Shown: positions 21,882 through 34,322 of the stretch, piece after piece | How positions within the stretch are numbered: the first letter of the stretch is position 1 | Layout of the letters: each line of letters opens with the position of its first letter | NCBI GenBank assembly: GCA_013141015.1 | Contig: JABFRT010000014.1 | Location: 1-64,000 of the forward strand | Reading direction: 5' to 3' | DNA from: Hyphomicrobium sp. | GTDB lineage: Bacteria > Pseudomonadota > Alphaproteobacteria > Rhizobiales > Hyphomicrobiaceae | Length of the DNA stretch: 64,000 nucleotides | Notes under the pieces: model-generated | Told to the model about the DNA's origin: nothing | Database searches by the model: none | The model's input: the letters and a program-made list of their open reading frames with translations, nothing else | Position numbers and translations under genes: made by a program

Positions 21882-22897
21882 GGCTGCTGGCCTCCGCCCG
21901 CCGGCGTTACCGGCAGATTGAGCGCCGTCGTGGCGGCAACCGGGCGCATGACCGCGCGGCCTGGAGTGCGCACATCGACGATCACCGGCGCAGCGCTTAT
22001 TGCTTTGCGCAGAATAGTGCTGGCTGCGACTTGATCGAGGCCTTCCACTTCGCGGTCGGCGCCAAGTTCAATGCGCGAGCCGTTATTTAGAACCACGCTC
22101 CAGCGCCGTTCGGCAATCCGCTCTGCGTGACTGAAGCGGCTTTGAATGTCTTTATGCCGGCCGAGCGCGGCCAGGAGCAGCGGCGCATCGGCGTTGGCGC
22201 CTTCGCCAGCAATCTGCGGCAACACCCAGTTGTTATTTGCAGCAACAGGACCAAGGGTGCGCCCGGTCGCATCGATCAGATAGCGCGTGCCGCCGCGCGC
22301 CCACACAGCGGCCGGGCTGCGCTCTTTAATTTCAACGGTCAACTGGCCTGGAAACACGCGGCTGATCTGCGCCGTATCCACCCAGGAAATCCGCTCAATG
22401 CGCTTCAAGGCAGCGGCCGTATCGAGAGCTGCGAAGGTTTTGACATTGGTGAGATCGAGCGCGTCGTAAACATCGCTGTCGAGCGTGTAGCGCTGGCCCG
22501 TAATGCTGACCTGATCGATGCCAAAGCCAACGGCCACTAACGCCTGCGATGTCAGCTGCCGGGCGGCCTCTTGCGCGTCGCGCAGCGCAGTCTCGGGTAA
22601 GGTGACTGCAAGCACAGCACCGGCCGTGGCAACCGCCAGCAGCAATGCCGAAACCGCAGCTCCGGTTGTCAAAGTATTCGCCTTGCGGCGCGGCCGGACG
22701 CGGCGGTCGCCGCGTGGAATTTGCAAGGTAAGGCCCATTTGCCTGGGCATCGCCGAAGGGCGCCGGGTGTTTGCCGGTGTGGAGTGGAGAAAAGGTTGGG
22801 GCGTTGCCTGAGATGACGCGTGAGACATGACCGGCGTTGGCGTTTGCGCATCAAGCGCCCGCCACCAAAACCGCGATCCCGTCCCTACCTGTTGCAA
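21878..22897 (-). CDS. ftsQ: Cell division protein FtsQ
   Basis: 339 residues. A long, basic cytoplasmic N-terminus (QIPRGDRRVRPRRKANTL) precedes one membrane span (GAAVSALLLAVATAGAVLAV), then the POTRA domain (GFGIDQVSITGQRYT...) and the FtsQ domain with RISWVDTAQISRVFPGQLTVEIKER. FtsQ links early and late divisome proteins in the periplasm. The TTG start at 22897 is chosen because GAGGA lies 6 nt upstream, inside the end of ddl; an ATG at 22828 has no ribosome-binding site. It overlaps ddl by 13 bp. Confidence 0.93.
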   Translation of the reverse strand: MQQVGTGSRFWWRALDAQTPTPVMSHASSQATPQPFLHSTPANTRRPSAMPRQMGLTLQIPRGDRRVRPRRKANTLTTGAAVSALLLAVATAGAVLAVTLPETALRDAQEAARQLTSQALVAVGFGIDQVSITGQRYTLDSDVYDALDLTNVKTFAALDTAAALKRIERISWVDTAQISRVFPGQLTVEIKERSPAAVWARGGTRYLIDATGRTLGPVAANNNWVLPQIAGEGANADAPLLLAALGRHKDIQSRFSHAERIAERRWSVVLNNGSRIELGADREVEGLDQVAASTILRKAISAAPVIVDVRTPGRAVMRPVAATTALNLPVTPAGGGQQP

Positions 22898-23850
22898 CTC
22901 GCGTCCTCAATCATCCACCTGACAAGGCTGCCGAATGGCCACCCTGCATATCCAGCCAGTTCCGGCACCAGCGACGTGCCCGTCATGCCCGGCTGGGTAT
23001 TCACTTCCAAACAGATCAGCTCGCCGGTGCCACCCGGTGTATCGTCGAAGCGGAAGTCCGCACGCGACACACCACGGCACCCGAGCGCCTGATGCGCCTG
23101 AAGTGTTAATGAGCGGATGGATTGGTAAATATCTGGTAAAAGTTGTGCAGGCAGCTCGTGCTTTGAACCGCCCGGCGCGTATTTGGCCTCGAAATCGTAG
23201 AAGGCGAGGCCTTTGAGCGGCACGATCTCGATCACGTCGGAAACGAAGCCGCCAATCACCGCGCAGGTCAGCTCGCGCCCTGCAATAAAGCGTTCGGCCA
23301 TCACGATCTGGTCGAGGTCATCGACTGCGCCAATCGAGTTGGGCGGGCGTTCGGCATCGGGCGGAACGATGACGACGCCGACGCTTGACCCTTCGGCGAC
23401 CGGCTTCACCACATAGGGCGGCTTCATTGCATGCTCTGCCAGCGCCTCGCGCCGGGTCAATAGGCGGGCTTCCGCAACAGGGACGCCAGCCAGTTTCATC
23501 ACGTCTTTGGCGCGCTCTTTATGCATCGCCAGCGCAGACGCCAGCACGCCCGAATGGGTGTAGGGAATTTCCAGCATTTCAAGAATGCCCTGCACACAGC
23601 CGTCTTCACCGAACTTGCCGTGCAGCGCATTGAAGCAAGCCTCTGGCTTCAACTTTGCGAGCACGTCTGCAATGTCGCGGCCCACGTCGATTTCGGTGAC
23701 TGTATAGCCCTCACCGCGCAGTGCTTCGGCCACCGCCGCGCCAGAGCGCAACGAAACCTCGCGCTCGGCGGACAATCCGCCCTTCAGAACCGCGACGGCG
23801 TTGCGCGTGCGTTTCGGAACGGCGCCCAGCTTGCTTACAAGAGTGCTCAT
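22885..23850 (-). CDS. ddl: D-alanine--D-alanine ligase
   Basis: 321 residues of the ATP-grasp ligase family: [64 protein letters not shown], and [19 protein letters not shown] with the Mg-binding Glu and Asn. It joins two D-Ala residues for the peptidoglycan stem peptide. The ATG at 23850 overlaps the murB stop (ATGA), supporting this start over an upstream in-frame codon. Confidence 0.97.
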   Translation of the reverse strand: MSTLVSKLGAVPKRTRNAVAVLKGGLSAEREVSLRSGAAVAEALRGEGYTVTEIDVGRDIADVLAKLKPEACFNALHGKFGEDGCVQGILEMLEIPYTHSGVLASALAMHKERAKDVMKLAGVPVAEARLLTRREALAEHAMKPPYVVKPVAEGSSVGVVIVPPDAERPPNSIGAVDDLDQIVMAERFIAGRELTCAVIGGFVSDVIEIVPLKGLAFYDFEAKYAPGGSKHELPAQLLPDIYQSIRSLTLQAHQALGCRGVSRADFRFDDTPGGTGELICLEVNTQPGMTGTSLVPELAGYAGWPFGSLVRWMIEDASCNR

Positions 23851-24800
23851 GATTTCTTCGCCAATGCTTCGCCAATCGGATGGCCAGCAACCGGCACGCC
23901 GAGGCGGATGATTTCCCAATTCAAGGTGACACCGGTTGTATCCTTGACGCGCGCGCGGACGGTCTCACCCAAGGTCTCGACATCTTCGCCGGAGGCTTGG
24001 TTGTCGTTGATCAGAAAGTTGCAATGCATTTCAGAAACCTTCGCACCACCGACGCGTAGGCCCCGGCATCCCGCGCTATCGACCAGCTTCCAGGCGCTGT
24101 TGCCGGGCGGGTTCTTGAAGGTCGATCCGCCGGTGCGTTCTTTGATCGGCTGGTTTTTCTCGCGATACTCGGCGACGTGATCCATCTCTTTGAGGATCCC
24201 GGCCGTGTCGCCGGGTTCACCTGAGAACGTGGCTTCCGTGAAGATCCACCCGTCCTGCACGCCGCAATGGCGATAGGTGAAGCCCATATCGGCATTCGAG
24301 AGCACATAGACATTGCCATCAAGGTCGACCGCGCGGGCCGAGACCAGGCAGTCCTTTGTTTCGCGGCCATGTGCACCGGCATTCATGCGCAATGCGCCGC
24401 CGATGGAGCACGGAATGCCGCGATAGAACGATAGGCCTGTGATACCGGCTTCCGCTGCCGCGCGAGCAACTTTTACATCCGGCACGGCTGTGCCAACGCG
24501 GAGCGCGTTGCCCTCAACCTTGATTTCACTAAAGCCACGGCCGAGGCGTATAACAACGCCCGGCACGCCGCCGTCACGAACCAGCAGGTTCGAGCCAAGG
24601 CCGATGATTTGAATGGGCACGTTGTCGGGCAGCGTCTTCAAAAAATACGAAAGATCGGCTTCGTCTGCTGGCGCAAACAAAACCTGCGCCGGGCCGCCGA
24701 CGCGAAACCATGTGATGTCAGCAAGCGGCGCATTGGCGGTCAGGCGCCCACGAAGGTCCGGCATAAGCGCGCGCAGTTCATTGGTGATATCCGCAAACAT
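23847..24800 (-). CDS. murB: UDP-N-acetylenolpyruvoylglucosamine reductase MurB
   Basis: 317 residues of a FAD-binding reductase. Visible: [30 protein letters not shown] (FAD site), [20 protein letters not shown], the catalytic serine region [20 protein letters not shown], and the Glu-containing C-terminal segment. It reduces UDP-GlcNAc-enolpyruvate to UDP-MurNAc. The ATG at 24800 shares one base with the murC stop (TGATG), and this coupling decides the start. Confidence 0.97.
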   Translation of the reverse strand: MFADITNELRALMPDLRGRLTANAPLADITWFRVGGPAQVLFAPADEADLSYFLKTLPDNVPIQIIGLGSNLLVRDGGVPGVVIRLGRGFSEIKVEGNALRVGTAVPDVKVARAAAEAGITGLSFYRGIPCSIGGALRMNAGAHGRETKDCLVSARAVDLDGNVYVLSNADMGFTYRHCGVQDGWIFTEATFSGEPGDTAGILKEMDHVAEYREKNQPIKERTGGSTFKNPPGNSAWKLVDSAGCRGLRVGGAKVSEMHCNFLINDNQASGEDVETLGETVRARVKDTTGVTLNWEIIRLGVPVAGHPIGEALAKKS

Positions 24801-26224
24801 CAGCGCGCACTCCCGGATGCAGCAAGCCATTCCGGCAATGCGTGCGCCCACTCGGTCGATAGGCCCGCGCCTAGACAGATGATGCTATCGCCGGGTTTTG
24901 CTTGAGCGCGGAGAGCTGGCACCAGATCGGCAGGTGCTGCGACCGACTCAACGGAGGCATGCCCTTTGGCGCGAATGCCCTTGGCGAGCGTGTGGTGATC
25001 AATGCCGGCAATCGGCGCCTCGCCCGCCGTATAGAGCGGCGCGACGATGACGTGATCGGCGTCGCGGAAGCACGATGAGAAATCCTCAAACAGATCACGG
25101 ACGCGCGTATAGCGATGCGGCTCAACGACGGCGATGACCCGGCCCTTTGCGCCGCCGCGGGCTGCAGCCAGCACGGCTGAGATTTCCGCCGGGTGATGAC
25201 CATAGTCGTCGTAGATCGCGACGCCATTCCATTCGCCCGTCAACTGGAAGCGCCGTTTAACGCCGGAGAAGCCGGCCATCGCCGCGTGGATTTTTGCGTC
25301 ATCAATACCGGCTTCCGTCGCAACCGCGATGGCCGCAAGCGCGTTCAGCGCATTGTGCGCGCCCGGAATCGGCACCGACCAGTTGTCGAGACGGCGCGCG
25401 CCACCCTTGACGGCGGCTGTCAGCACCGCATCAAAGTGCGTGGTGTTGCCGTCGATGCGGACGTTTTCGAGAATCAGGTCAGCGTCTTTGCTGACGCCGT
25501 AGGTCAATAAGCGGCGGCCGTCTGCACGCAAGTTCAAGCGCGCGACCATCGCACGGACAACGGGATGATCGACGCACGCAATCGCGAGCCCGAAGAACGG
25601 AATGTTTTTCAGAAACGCTTCGTACTCGCGATGCATGACTTCGACCGAGCCGAAGTAATCGAGATGTTCCGGATCGATGTTGGTCACGATTCCGATTTCG
25701 GTCGGCAGCCGGGTGAACGTACCGTCGCTCTCATCGGCTTCGACGATCATCCATTTGCCTTGGCCAAGGCGCGCGTTCGAACCCCAGGCGTTGATGATGC
25801 CGCCGGTGATGACGGTCGGCTCTTGTCCGGCCTCAGTGAAAATATGCGACAGCAGCGATGTCGTCGTCGTCTTGCCGTGCGTGCCGGTGACGGACACGGT
25901 TGAATAAAGCCGCATCAGCTCAGCCAGCATTTCGGCGCGGCGGATGATCGTCAGGCCCTTGTCGCGCGCGGCGGCGAGTTCAGGGTTTGTGGCTTTGACC
26001 GCGGTTGAGATCACGACGTAGCGCGCGCCGATCAGGTTGACAGCGTCATGGCCGACGAACACCCGGATGCCTTTGGCACGCAGCCGTTTGACGTTGGCGC
26101 TTTCTTTCTGGTCCGAGCCTTGGACGGTGTAGCCCTTGGCGACCAGAATTTCGGCAATGGCGCTCATGCCGATGCCGCCGATGCCGATGATGTGGAAGGG
26201 GCCGATATTGGCCGGCATTTGCAT
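24800..26224 (-). CDS. murC: UDP-N-acetylmuramate--L-alanine ligase MurC
   Basis: 474 residues of the Mur ligase family: N-terminal Rossmann domain ([17 protein letters not shown]), ATP-binding P-loop [12 protein letters not shown], central DESDGTF and [12 protein letters not shown], and C-terminal [10 protein letters not shown] and [11 protein letters not shown]. It adds L-Ala to UDP-MurNAc. It lies 56 bp downstream of murG and overlaps murB by one base. Confidence 0.97.
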   Translation of the reverse strand: MQMPANIGPFHIIGIGGIGMSAIAEILVAKGYTVQGSDQKESANVKRLRAKGIRVFVGHDAVNLIGARYVVISTAVKATNPELAAARDKGLTIIRRAEMLAELMRLYSTVSVTGTHGKTTTTSLLSHIFTEAGQEPTVITGGIINAWGSNARLGQGKWMIVEADESDGTFTRLPTEIGIVTNIDPEHLDYFGSVEVMHREYEAFLKNIPFFGLAIACVDHPVVRAMVARLNLRADGRRLLTYGVSKDADLILENVRIDGNTTHFDAVLTAAVKGGARRLDNWSVPIPGAHNALNALAAIAVATEAGIDDAKIHAAMAGFSGVKRRFQLTGEWNGVAIYDDYGHHPAEISAVLAAARGGAKGRVIAVVEPHRYTRVRDLFEDFSSCFRDADHVIVAPLYTAGEAPIAGIDHHTLAKGIRAKGHASVESVAAPADLVPALRAQAKPGDSIICLGAGLSTEWAHALPEWLAASGSAR

Positions 26225-26280
26225 GAGTGAAGTGTCCTCGTCTGGTCGCGCGTGAAAGCCGCTAGGCCGTTACACCGTTA

Positions 26281-27399
26281 TTAGCCCGTCGCGCCCTGTT
26301 GGCGCGCCGCCATCAGCAGCGCAAAGTCCGCAAGGCGGGCCACCGCGTCGGGCCGCCCGCACCTTTTAGCGGCCTCAGCCGCCGCCGCAAGCGCCTGGCC
26401 ATCACCAATGAGCCGCGCAATCTCTGACGCAAGCCGCTCGGGCGTCAGATCCTTTTGCTCGAAACACCACCCACCACCTGATTCGGCAAGGCGGCGGGCG
26501 TTGTTCAGCTGATCGTTATCCAAGGCATGCGGCAAAGGCACCAGCAGTCCTGGCCGTCCGATGACGGTTAATTCGGCAACGGTTGAAGCGCCGGCGCGCC
26601 CGATTACGAGTTGGGCCTCAGCCATGCGGGCGGGTAAATCTTTGAAGAACGGCGCAACATCAGCTGCAATGCCGCTTGCCGCATATGCAGCGCGCACCCG
26701 GTCAAGATCTTCTTCGCGCGCTTGCTGTGTGATGCGCAGGCGGCGCTTGATGTCAGGGGTGAGCTGCGCAAGCGCAGGCGGGATGGCGTCTGAAAAATAG
26801 CGTGCGCCCTGGCTGCCGCCAAACACCAGCACGTTGACAGGTCCGCCGGCCGCAAGCGCCGGATAAGGTTGCACGGATGCGTCGATCACCACTTGGCGGA
26901 CCGGATTGCCGGTGAACTGCGCCTTAGCAATCAAGCCGCCGTCGAGATATTTGACATTTTCAAATGACGTGGCGATGCCGTTGACACGTTTAGCAAGCAT
27001 GCGGTTGGCGCGTCCGAGCACGGCATTCTGTTCGTGCAGAACCGTTGGAATGCCACGCATCCGCGCCGCTATCAGCGGCGGAAATGTCGGGTAACCGCCA
27101 AAGCCGATAACAACAGCCGGATTGATATCGCCAAGGATTGCGTGCGCGGCTTTGGTTCCGCGTGCCAGTGCCAGCGCGGTCTTGGCAGCGGCGATGGGCG
27201 ATTTGCCAGCAAGCGTTGCGGCCGCCACCTGATAAATTTTGCGCGCCGGAAAGCCGGTGCCATATCGGTCGCCGCGCATGTCGGTGATCAGATCGACGGC
27301 AATACCGCGGCGGCCAAATTCTTCAGCCAGCGCGAACGCCGGGAACAAGTGTCCGCCGGTGCCACCCGCGGCCAACATCACTGAAATCGGTTTACTCAT
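26281..27399 (-). CDS. murG: UDP-GlcNAc:lipid I N-acetylglucosaminyltransferase MurG
   Basis: 372 residues, GT-B fold. The Gly-rich loop AAGGTGGHLFPAFALAEEF is at the N-terminus, with VIGFGGYPTFPPLIAA, HEQNAVLGRANR, VFGGSQGARYFSD and the donor-binding IGRAGASTVAEL. It converts lipid I to lipid II on the inner leaflet. The start overlaps the ftsW stop by 4 bp. Confidence 0.97.
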   Translation of the reverse strand: MSKPISVMLAAGGTGGHLFPAFALAEEFGRRGIAVDLITDMRGDRYGTGFPARKIYQVAAATLAGKSPIAAAKTALALARGTKAAHAILGDINPAVVIGFGGYPTFPPLIAARMRGIPTVLHEQNAVLGRANRMLAKRVNGIATSFENVKYLDGGLIAKAQFTGNPVRQVVIDASVQPYPALAAGGPVNVLVFGGSQGARYFSDAIPPALAQLTPDIKRRLRITQQAREEDLDRVRAAYAASGIAADVAPFFKDLPARMAEAQLVIGRAGASTVAELTVIGRPGLLVPLPHALDNDQLNNARRLAESGGGWCFEQKDLTPERLASEIARLIGDGQALAAAAEAAKRCGRPDAVARLADFALLMAARQQGATG

Positions 27400-28585
27400 T
27401 TGACCTCTGCCTGCGCCTCATCGCCGCCTCTATACGCGATAGCCTCGAGCGTCGGGACCAATCGCGGCTTTTTGAGGCGTTGCGGATTGGGCCTGTACCG
27501 CGTCAGCGCCAGCAGAAATCCAGCTGTAATGGCCAGTGCGATCATCGACGATCCGCCTGCTGATATAAATGGCAGCGTCATGCCCTTGGGCGGCAGCATT
27601 CCGATATTAACACCCATATTGATCAACGCTTGCAAGCCGAACACGATGGCGAGACCTTGAATAGCGAGCCGGTCGGCCGGTACAGGCTCTTCCGCCGCGC
27701 GGATCAGCGCCTTGATGACGATCACAGCGAACACGCCGAGCAGCCCGATGCAGGCCAGAACGCCATATTCCTCGCCGACGACCGCGAAAATGAAATCGGT
27801 GTGGGCGTCCGGAAGTACGGATTTTATGGTGCCTTCGCCGGGGCCGCGTCCGAACAATCCGCCTTCCGCGAAAGACTGCATGGCGCGGTCGACTTGGAAG
27901 TTTTCAAACGGTAGCGGAGAGAAAAACCGGTCGAGCCGCGAATGGACGTGGCTGAAATTCTGGTACGCATACCAAAGCCCGCCGCTGCCAAGCGCAACAA
28001 GTGCCACCGCACCAATCACCGGCAAGCCGGCCAGCAGATAAAGAATGCCAGCCGTCGTCGAGATCAGAACCGTTTGGCCGACGTCAGGTTGCGAGACGAG
28101 CAGGCCTGCGAAAACGGCCCACAATCCGATGGCGAGCGGCCACGCAGGAACGTCGCGGCGGCCGGCGGCTTCGGCAAACAACCAAGCTATAACCACGACG
28201 AATGCGGGCTTGGCGAATTCGGAAGGCTGCAGTGAATAGCCGGCGATCGACAGCCAGCGTTGGGCGCCATTCATTTCAGCGCCTGTCAGGAGCACGGCTG
28301 CCATGCCGGCAAGCGACGCGACCAAAACAGCAAGCGCTGCGCGGCGCACGCCCGACGGCGACAGGAACGACATCACCAGCATGAGCGCGGCGGATAGAGT
28401 GGCGAACACGGCGTGGCGCTCAACGAAGTAATAGGTGTCAAAGCCCTTTTTCATGGCAACCGCGGGCGACGCGGCGAACGACAGCACGAGGCCGATGATA
28501 ATCAAAGCAAGCAGCGCTGACAGTAACATCCGGTCAATGGTGAAGGACCATTCGGCGAACCGGCTTTTGTCGGCGCGGCTGAAGC

Positions 28586-28589
<4 letters not shown>
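27396..28589 (-). CDS. ftsW: Septal peptidoglycan glycosyltransferase FtsW
   Basis: 397 residues with about ten hydrophobic spans. SEDS-family signatures: GAQRWLSIAGYSLQPSEFAKPAF, SQPDVGQT (with the catalytic-region Asp), DFIFAVVGEEYG, and GMTLPFISAGGSSMIAL. It polymerises lipid II with FtsI at the septum. A soluble C-terminal tail of about 35 residues faces the cytoplasm. It overlaps murD (upstream) and murG (downstream) by 4 bp each. Confidence 0.97.
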
Positions 28590-30106
<1,517 letters not shown>

Positions 30107-30132
30107 CAGCGAAAACCTAACACTTTTTGGTC

Positions 30133-30173
30133 GCGCCTTCCGACTCCCGTTGCGGGAGCCGGCCGGAAGGCGC
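30133..30173. repeat. Palindromic repeat, copy A (mraY-murD gap)
   Basis: A 41-bp imperfect palindrome: outer stem GCGCCTTCCG / CGGAAGGCGC (10 bp), single A versus CCGGC internal loop, inner stem CTCCCG / CGGGAG, loop TTG. A GACTC (GANTC) site spans the outer-inner junction at 30142-30146. The same architecture recurs at 37981 and 49344 with a different outer stem. It lies in the only sizeable gap inside the murE-ftsQ run. No U-run follows, so it is not a simple terminator. Confidence 0.85.
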
Positions 30174-30179
30174 AAGCGC

Positions 30180-31262
30180 CTAGCGCAGCTTCAAGGTGGC
30201 AAGTCCGATCAGCGCCAGGATGACCGAAATAATCCAGAAGCGGATGACGATGGTCGATTCCTTCCACCCCTTCTGCTCGTAGTGGTGGTGCAGCGGCGCC
30301 ATGCGGAACACCCGCTTGCCGGTCCATTTGAACGACAGAACTTGTATAATCACTGACATCGTCTCAAGCACAAACAGACCGCCGACGATGGCCAGAACAA
30401 TCTCATGCTTGACGGCGACGGCGATGGCACCGAGCGCTCCACCCAGCGCCAGTGAGCCGGTGTCGCCCATGAAGATCATGGCAGGCGGCGCGTTGAACCA
30501 CAGGAAGCCGAGACCCGCGCCAATCAGCGCACCGCAGATGACCGCCAGTTCGCCAGTGCCGGGCACGTGGTGGATTTGCAGGTAGGTCGCGAATTTCACG
30601 TTGCCACTCAAGTAGGCGATGATGCCGAAGGTTCCGGCCGCGATCATGACGGGAACGATGGCCAAGCCGTCGAGACCGTCGGTGAAATTGACGGCGTTGC
30701 CAGCGCCCGCGATTACCAGCACCGCCAGCAAAATGAACAGGGGGCCTAGATCGAGCAGCAGGTCTTTGAAGAACGGGAACGTCAGCTTGGTGTTGAGATC
30801 GGCCGGGCCGAGCTTCATCATCACATAACCGGCAATTGCCGCGACGATGACTTCAAGCGACATGCGGGCACGGCCGGAAAATCCATCGGTCGAGCGCTTG
30901 GTGACTTTCAAATAGTCGTCCCAATAGCCGATCATGCCGTAGGCCAGCGTGACGGCCATCACCACCCAGACGTAGCCGTTCGACAGTTGCCCCCAGAGCA
31001 GCGTCGAGACCAGAACGCCCGCCAGGATCATCAGCCCGCCCATCGTTGGCGTGCCGCGCTTCAACTGGTGGGTCTGCGGCCCGTCGCTGCGGATCGGCTG
31101 GCCCTTGCCCTGTTTGACCCGCAGCAGATCGATGATCGCCGGGCCGAACATCATGACAAACAGCAGGGCTGTAAATATCGCGCCACCGGTGCGGAACGAG
31201 ATGTAGCGGAACACATTCAGCGCGCTGATCTGGTCGCTGAAATTGACGAGCTGGTACAGCAT
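30180..31262 (-). CDS. mraY: Phospho-N-acetylmuramoyl-pentapeptide-transferase MraY
   Basis: 360 residues with ten predicted membrane spans. The catalytic motif [16 protein letters not shown] carries the Asp pair, with DDYLKV earlier, [11 protein letters not shown], and the C-terminal [13 protein letters not shown] that is diagnostic of MraY. It transfers phospho-MurNAc-pentapeptide to undecaprenyl phosphate, forming lipid I. The ATG at 31262 ([13 protein letters not shown]) is the family start; an upstream in-frame codon at 31316 would overlap murF. Confidence 0.97.
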   Translation of the reverse strand: MLYQLVNFSDQISALNVFRYISFRTGGAIFTALLFVMMFGPAIIDLLRVKQGKGQPIRSDGPQTHQLKRGTPTMGGLMILAGVLVSTLLWGQLSNGYVWVVMAVTLAYGMIGYWDDYLKVTKRSTDGFSGRARMSLEVIVAAIAGYVMMKLGPADLNTKLTFPFFKDLLLDLGPLFILLAVLVIAGAGNAVNFTDGLDGLAIVPVMIAAGTFGIIAYLSGNVKFATYLQIHHVPGTGELAVICGALIGAGLGFLWFNAPPAMIFMGDTGSLALGGALGAIAVAVKHEIVLAIVGGLFVLETMSVIIQVLSFKWTGKRVFRMAPLHHHYEQKGWKESTIVIRFWIISVILALIGLATLKLR

Positions 31263-31294
31263 GTGGTGGCGAGTTCCCCGTGTCTTGGCCGCGC

Positions 31295-32725
31295 TTACAG
31301 CTTCGGCGAGATGCACCCAAAGTGCGCCTTCATGGCATCTACCAGTGCGCCCAGCCGGGTGCCGTTGGACGCCTTGACCATGACGGCATCACCCGCTTGA
31401 GCGTGCGCCAAAACAAGCGGCAGAAGCCCGGCCGCCGTTTCAGCATACCCGCCCTTCATAGCGTCTGGTGCGGCATCATAAAGGCCTTTCATGTGGGGGC
31501 CACAGGCAAACAGCATGTCGGTCCCGGCATCATCCACAGCATCAAACAGGTCGCGGTGCAATTTGGCCGCAGCCGGCCCCAACTCAAGCATGTCGCCTAA
31601 CACCGCAATCCGGCGGGGAAATTTGGCGCGAGGTACAGCCGACAGCGTTGCCAGTGCCGCCCGCATCGACGCCGGATTGGCGTTGTAACTCTCGTCGATC
31701 AGCAGAATTTCGCCACCCGGCCCAGCCAGCAGCGTGCGGGCGCCACGGCCAGGCGGTGGGGGCAGTGTTGCAAGCGCACTCAGAGCTTTTTCAAGTGGTG
31801 CGCCGGCCGCCTGTAGCGCCGCAGCAACGGCAAGTGAATTTTCAGCGATGTGACGGCCCGGCATGGCCACTCTGTAAGTAACAGCAGCGCCTGAAATTCG
31901 CGCGTCCACCTCGCTCGCGTCCTCGCCAAGTGTTAGCGCCTCGGCCGTCGCGCCAGCGCGGGGATCTAACCCGAAGCTGACAACAACATGATGGCCTAGC
32001 GCCTCGGCATGTGCCGCCAAGCGTTTGAAATGCGGGCTGTCACGCTTGATAATTGCTGTGCCATCGATCTGGAGCCCGCTAAAGATCTCGGCTTTCGCGT
32101 CGGCTATGGCCTCCACCGATGGGAAATGTTCGAGATGGACCGCTTCGACCGTGGTGATGATCGCGGCGTGCGGTTGAACCATTTTGGCGAGCGGCGTGAT
32201 CTCGCCTGCGTGGTTCATGCCGATTTCAAAAATGGCATAGAGCGTATCCTCCGGCATGCGGGCCAGCGTCAGCGGCACACCCCAATGATTGTTGTAAGAT
32301 TTCTCCGACGCATGGACGCGGCCCGGAGCGACTTTCGACAAGCAAGCGCGCAGCATTTCCTTGGTGCCGGTTTTGCCCGCACTTCCCGTGACCGCAATAA
32401 TCCGCGCGTCTGGCGATAGCCGCGCCCGCGCGGCGATGCCTATGTTTTCAAGAGCTTTCAACGGATCGGCGACACGCAGCAGCGCGCCATCTCCCGGCTT
32501 GCGGTCATAGGCGTCCGACACAATGGCCAGCGACGCACCCGCCTTGAACGCGCCCGTAACGAAGTCATGGCCATCGCGCTGGTCTTTGAGGGCCACGAAA
32601 ACATTGCCGGGTTCAAGCGCGCGCGTGTCGAACGTAAAGCCGGTGACCGGCGCTGTGGGTTCTCCGTCCGCGCGCCCGCCTGAAGCGGCTATCAGAGCGG
32701 CATATGTCCACAGCGGCGCACTCAT
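31295..32725 (-). CDS. murF: UDP-N-acetylmuramoyl-tripeptide--D-alanyl-D-alanine ligase MurF
   Basis: 476 residues. N-terminal MurF domain ([28 protein letters not shown]), P-loop [37 protein letters not shown], and C-terminal [15 protein letters not shown] and LGDMLELG. It adds D-Ala-D-Ala to the UDP-MurNAc tripeptide. Its start overlaps the murE stop by 4 bp; mraY follows after 32 bp. Confidence 0.97.
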   Translation of the reverse strand: MSAPLWTYAALIAASGGRADGEPTAPVTGFTFDTRALEPGNVFVALKDQRDGHDFVTGAFKAGASLAIVSDAYDRKPGDGALLRVADPLKALENIGIAARARLSPDARIIAVTGSAGKTGTKEMLRACLSKVAPGRVHASEKSYNNHWGVPLTLARMPEDTLYAIFEIGMNHAGEITPLAKMVQPHAAIITTVEAVHLEHFPSVEAIADAKAEIFSGLQIDGTAIIKRDSPHFKRLAAHAEALGHHVVVSFGLDPRAGATAEALTLGEDASEVDARISGAAVTYRVAMPGRHIAENSLAVAAALQAAGAPLEKALSALATLPPPPGRGARTLLAGPGGEILLIDESYNANPASMRAALATLSAVPRAKFPRRIAVLGDMLELGPAAAKLHRDLFDAVDDAGTDMLFACGPHMKGLYDAAPDAMKGGYAETAAGLLPLVLAHAQAGDAVMVKASNGTRLGALVDAMKAHFGCISPKL

Positions 32726-34179
32726 GTTGGCAGCGCGCCCATAAGCGCTTTGGTCAATTCTTCATGGTCAGAAAACGGCACGACCGTTGCGCCGGTAATC
32801 TGCCCGGTTTCGTGCCCCTTGCCCGCGACCAGCAAAACGTCTCCCTTGCTCATCATCGTGACCGCCTTGCGGATCGCGTCTGCCCGGTCGCCGATTTCCA
32901 GCGCGCCCGGAGCGGCTGCCAAAATCTCGGCGCGGATCACGCTTGGTGTTTCGCTGCGTGGATTGTCATCGGTCACAATCACAACGTCTGCGGACTCGGC
33001 GGCAATGGCGCCCATGACCGGACGCTTGCCCTTGTCGCGGTCGCCGCCGCAACCGAACACGCAAATGAGTTTACCCGATACAAACGGACGGCACGCGGCA
33101 AGCGCCGCAGTCAGCGCTTCGGGCTTATGCGCATAATCGACAATCGCTAATCCGCCCTTGGCTTCGCCGATAATTTCGAGACGCCCCGGCACGCCGCGCA
33201 ATTGAGCAAGGGCTGCGAGCACGCGCCCCGTCTCCTCGCCAGCCGCGATGGCGAGACCCGCCGCCGTCAATGCGTTCTCGGCTTGATAGGCCCCAACGAG
33301 CGGCAAGCGCACATCATAGCGCACACCGGACGCTTCGACGGACATCATCTGCGCGAAACCTTGGTTGGCAAGCGACATGCGGCGCAGCGTTGTGCCGTCA
33401 CGCCCGACGGTCATCACATTCAACCCGCGTGCTTTGGCCGCCGCAATCACCTCGTTCGCGTAAGGCCCATCGGTGTTGATCACCGCCGTCTGCCCGGGCT
33501 GCAAAAGTTCTGTGAACAGCCGCAGCTTGGCGGAAAGATAGGCCTCCACCGTCGGGTGGTAGTCCATGTGATCGCGGCCAAGATTGGTGAACGCCGCCGC
33601 CGTCAGCGTGACGCCATCAAGACGATGTTGATCGAGACCGTGCGACGACGCTTCAAACGCCAGATGGGTCACGCCTTCATGCGCGAGCCCCGCGAGCGTG
33701 GCGTGCAGCGTCACCGGATCAGGCGTCGTCAGCGAGCCGTAGACCGCGCCTGATGGTTTGACGACGCCGATGGTGCCAAGCGACGCTGTTTGCCGTCCGA
33801 GCGCGCTGAAAATCTGGCGGGTAAAATCGGCGACCGACGTCTTGCCGCTGGTGCCTGTCACAGCTACAGCGACGCCCGGTTGTGCGCCCGCAAACTTGGC
33901 CGCTATCAAAGCCAGCACGCGGCGCGGGTTATCGACTTCAATCAGGGTAACGCCATCTGGGACGTTGGCCGCTTTGCCGCGCCCGGCAATTACAACACGC
34001 GCGCCGCGCGCGGCAGCGTCCGGAATGTAAGCCGCGCCATCAACTTTGGTGCCCGGCAGTCCAGCGAAAATTACGCCTGGCGAGACAGCGGCGCTGGCGG
34101 CGGTGATGCCCACAACCTCAATCGCGTTTGCGCCGGCGGGCGGCGCGATGTCAGCAGGCAGAACGTCGCTGAGGCGCAT
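32722..34179 (-). CDS. murE: UDP-N-acetylmuramoyl-L-alanyl-D-glutamate--2,6-diaminopimelate ligase MurE
   Basis: 485 residues from the ATG at 34179, preceded by AGAGGGA. P-loop VTGTSGKTSVADF, the EASSHGLDQHRLDG segment, and the DNPRSE motif (VTDDNPRSETP), which marks the meso-diaminopimelate-adding type. It adds the third stem-peptide residue. Overlaps murF by 4 bp; ftsI lies 143 bp upstream, a gap with no other visible gene. Confidence 0.97.
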   Translation of the reverse strand: MRLSDVLPADIAPPAGANAIEVVGITAASAAVSPGVIFAGLPGTKVDGAAYIPDAAARGARVVIAGRGKAANVPDGVTLIEVDNPRRVLALIAAKFAGAQPGVAVAVTGTSGKTSVADFTRQIFSALGRQTASLGTIGVVKPSGAVYGSLTTPDPVTLHATLAGLAHEGVTHLAFEASSHGLDQHRLDGVTLTAAAFTNLGRDHMDYHPTVEAYLSAKLRLFTELLQPGQTAVINTDGPYANEVIAAAKARGLNVMTVGRDGTTLRRMSLANQGFAQMMSVEASGVRYDVRLPLVGAYQAENALTAAGLAIAAGEETGRVLAALAQLRGVPGRLEIIGEAKGGLAIVDYAHKPEALTAALAACRPFVSGKLICVFGCGGDRDKGKRPVMGAIAAESADVVIVTDDNPRSETPSVIRAEILAAAPGALEIGDRADAIRKAVTMMSKGDVLLVAGKGHETGQITGATVVPFSDHEELTKALMGALPT

Positions 34180-34322
34180 GTTCCCTCTTTTCAAGGCACG
34201 ACAGCCCGATACCGTTCATCGGGAGCCAATTCGCAAACCGCGAGTTCGCTTCATAGGTCGGGCGCGGGAACGCGTCAAACGCCGCGAAATGCGGGGGCAA
34301 CCGGTTGCGGCATGGACGGCGC

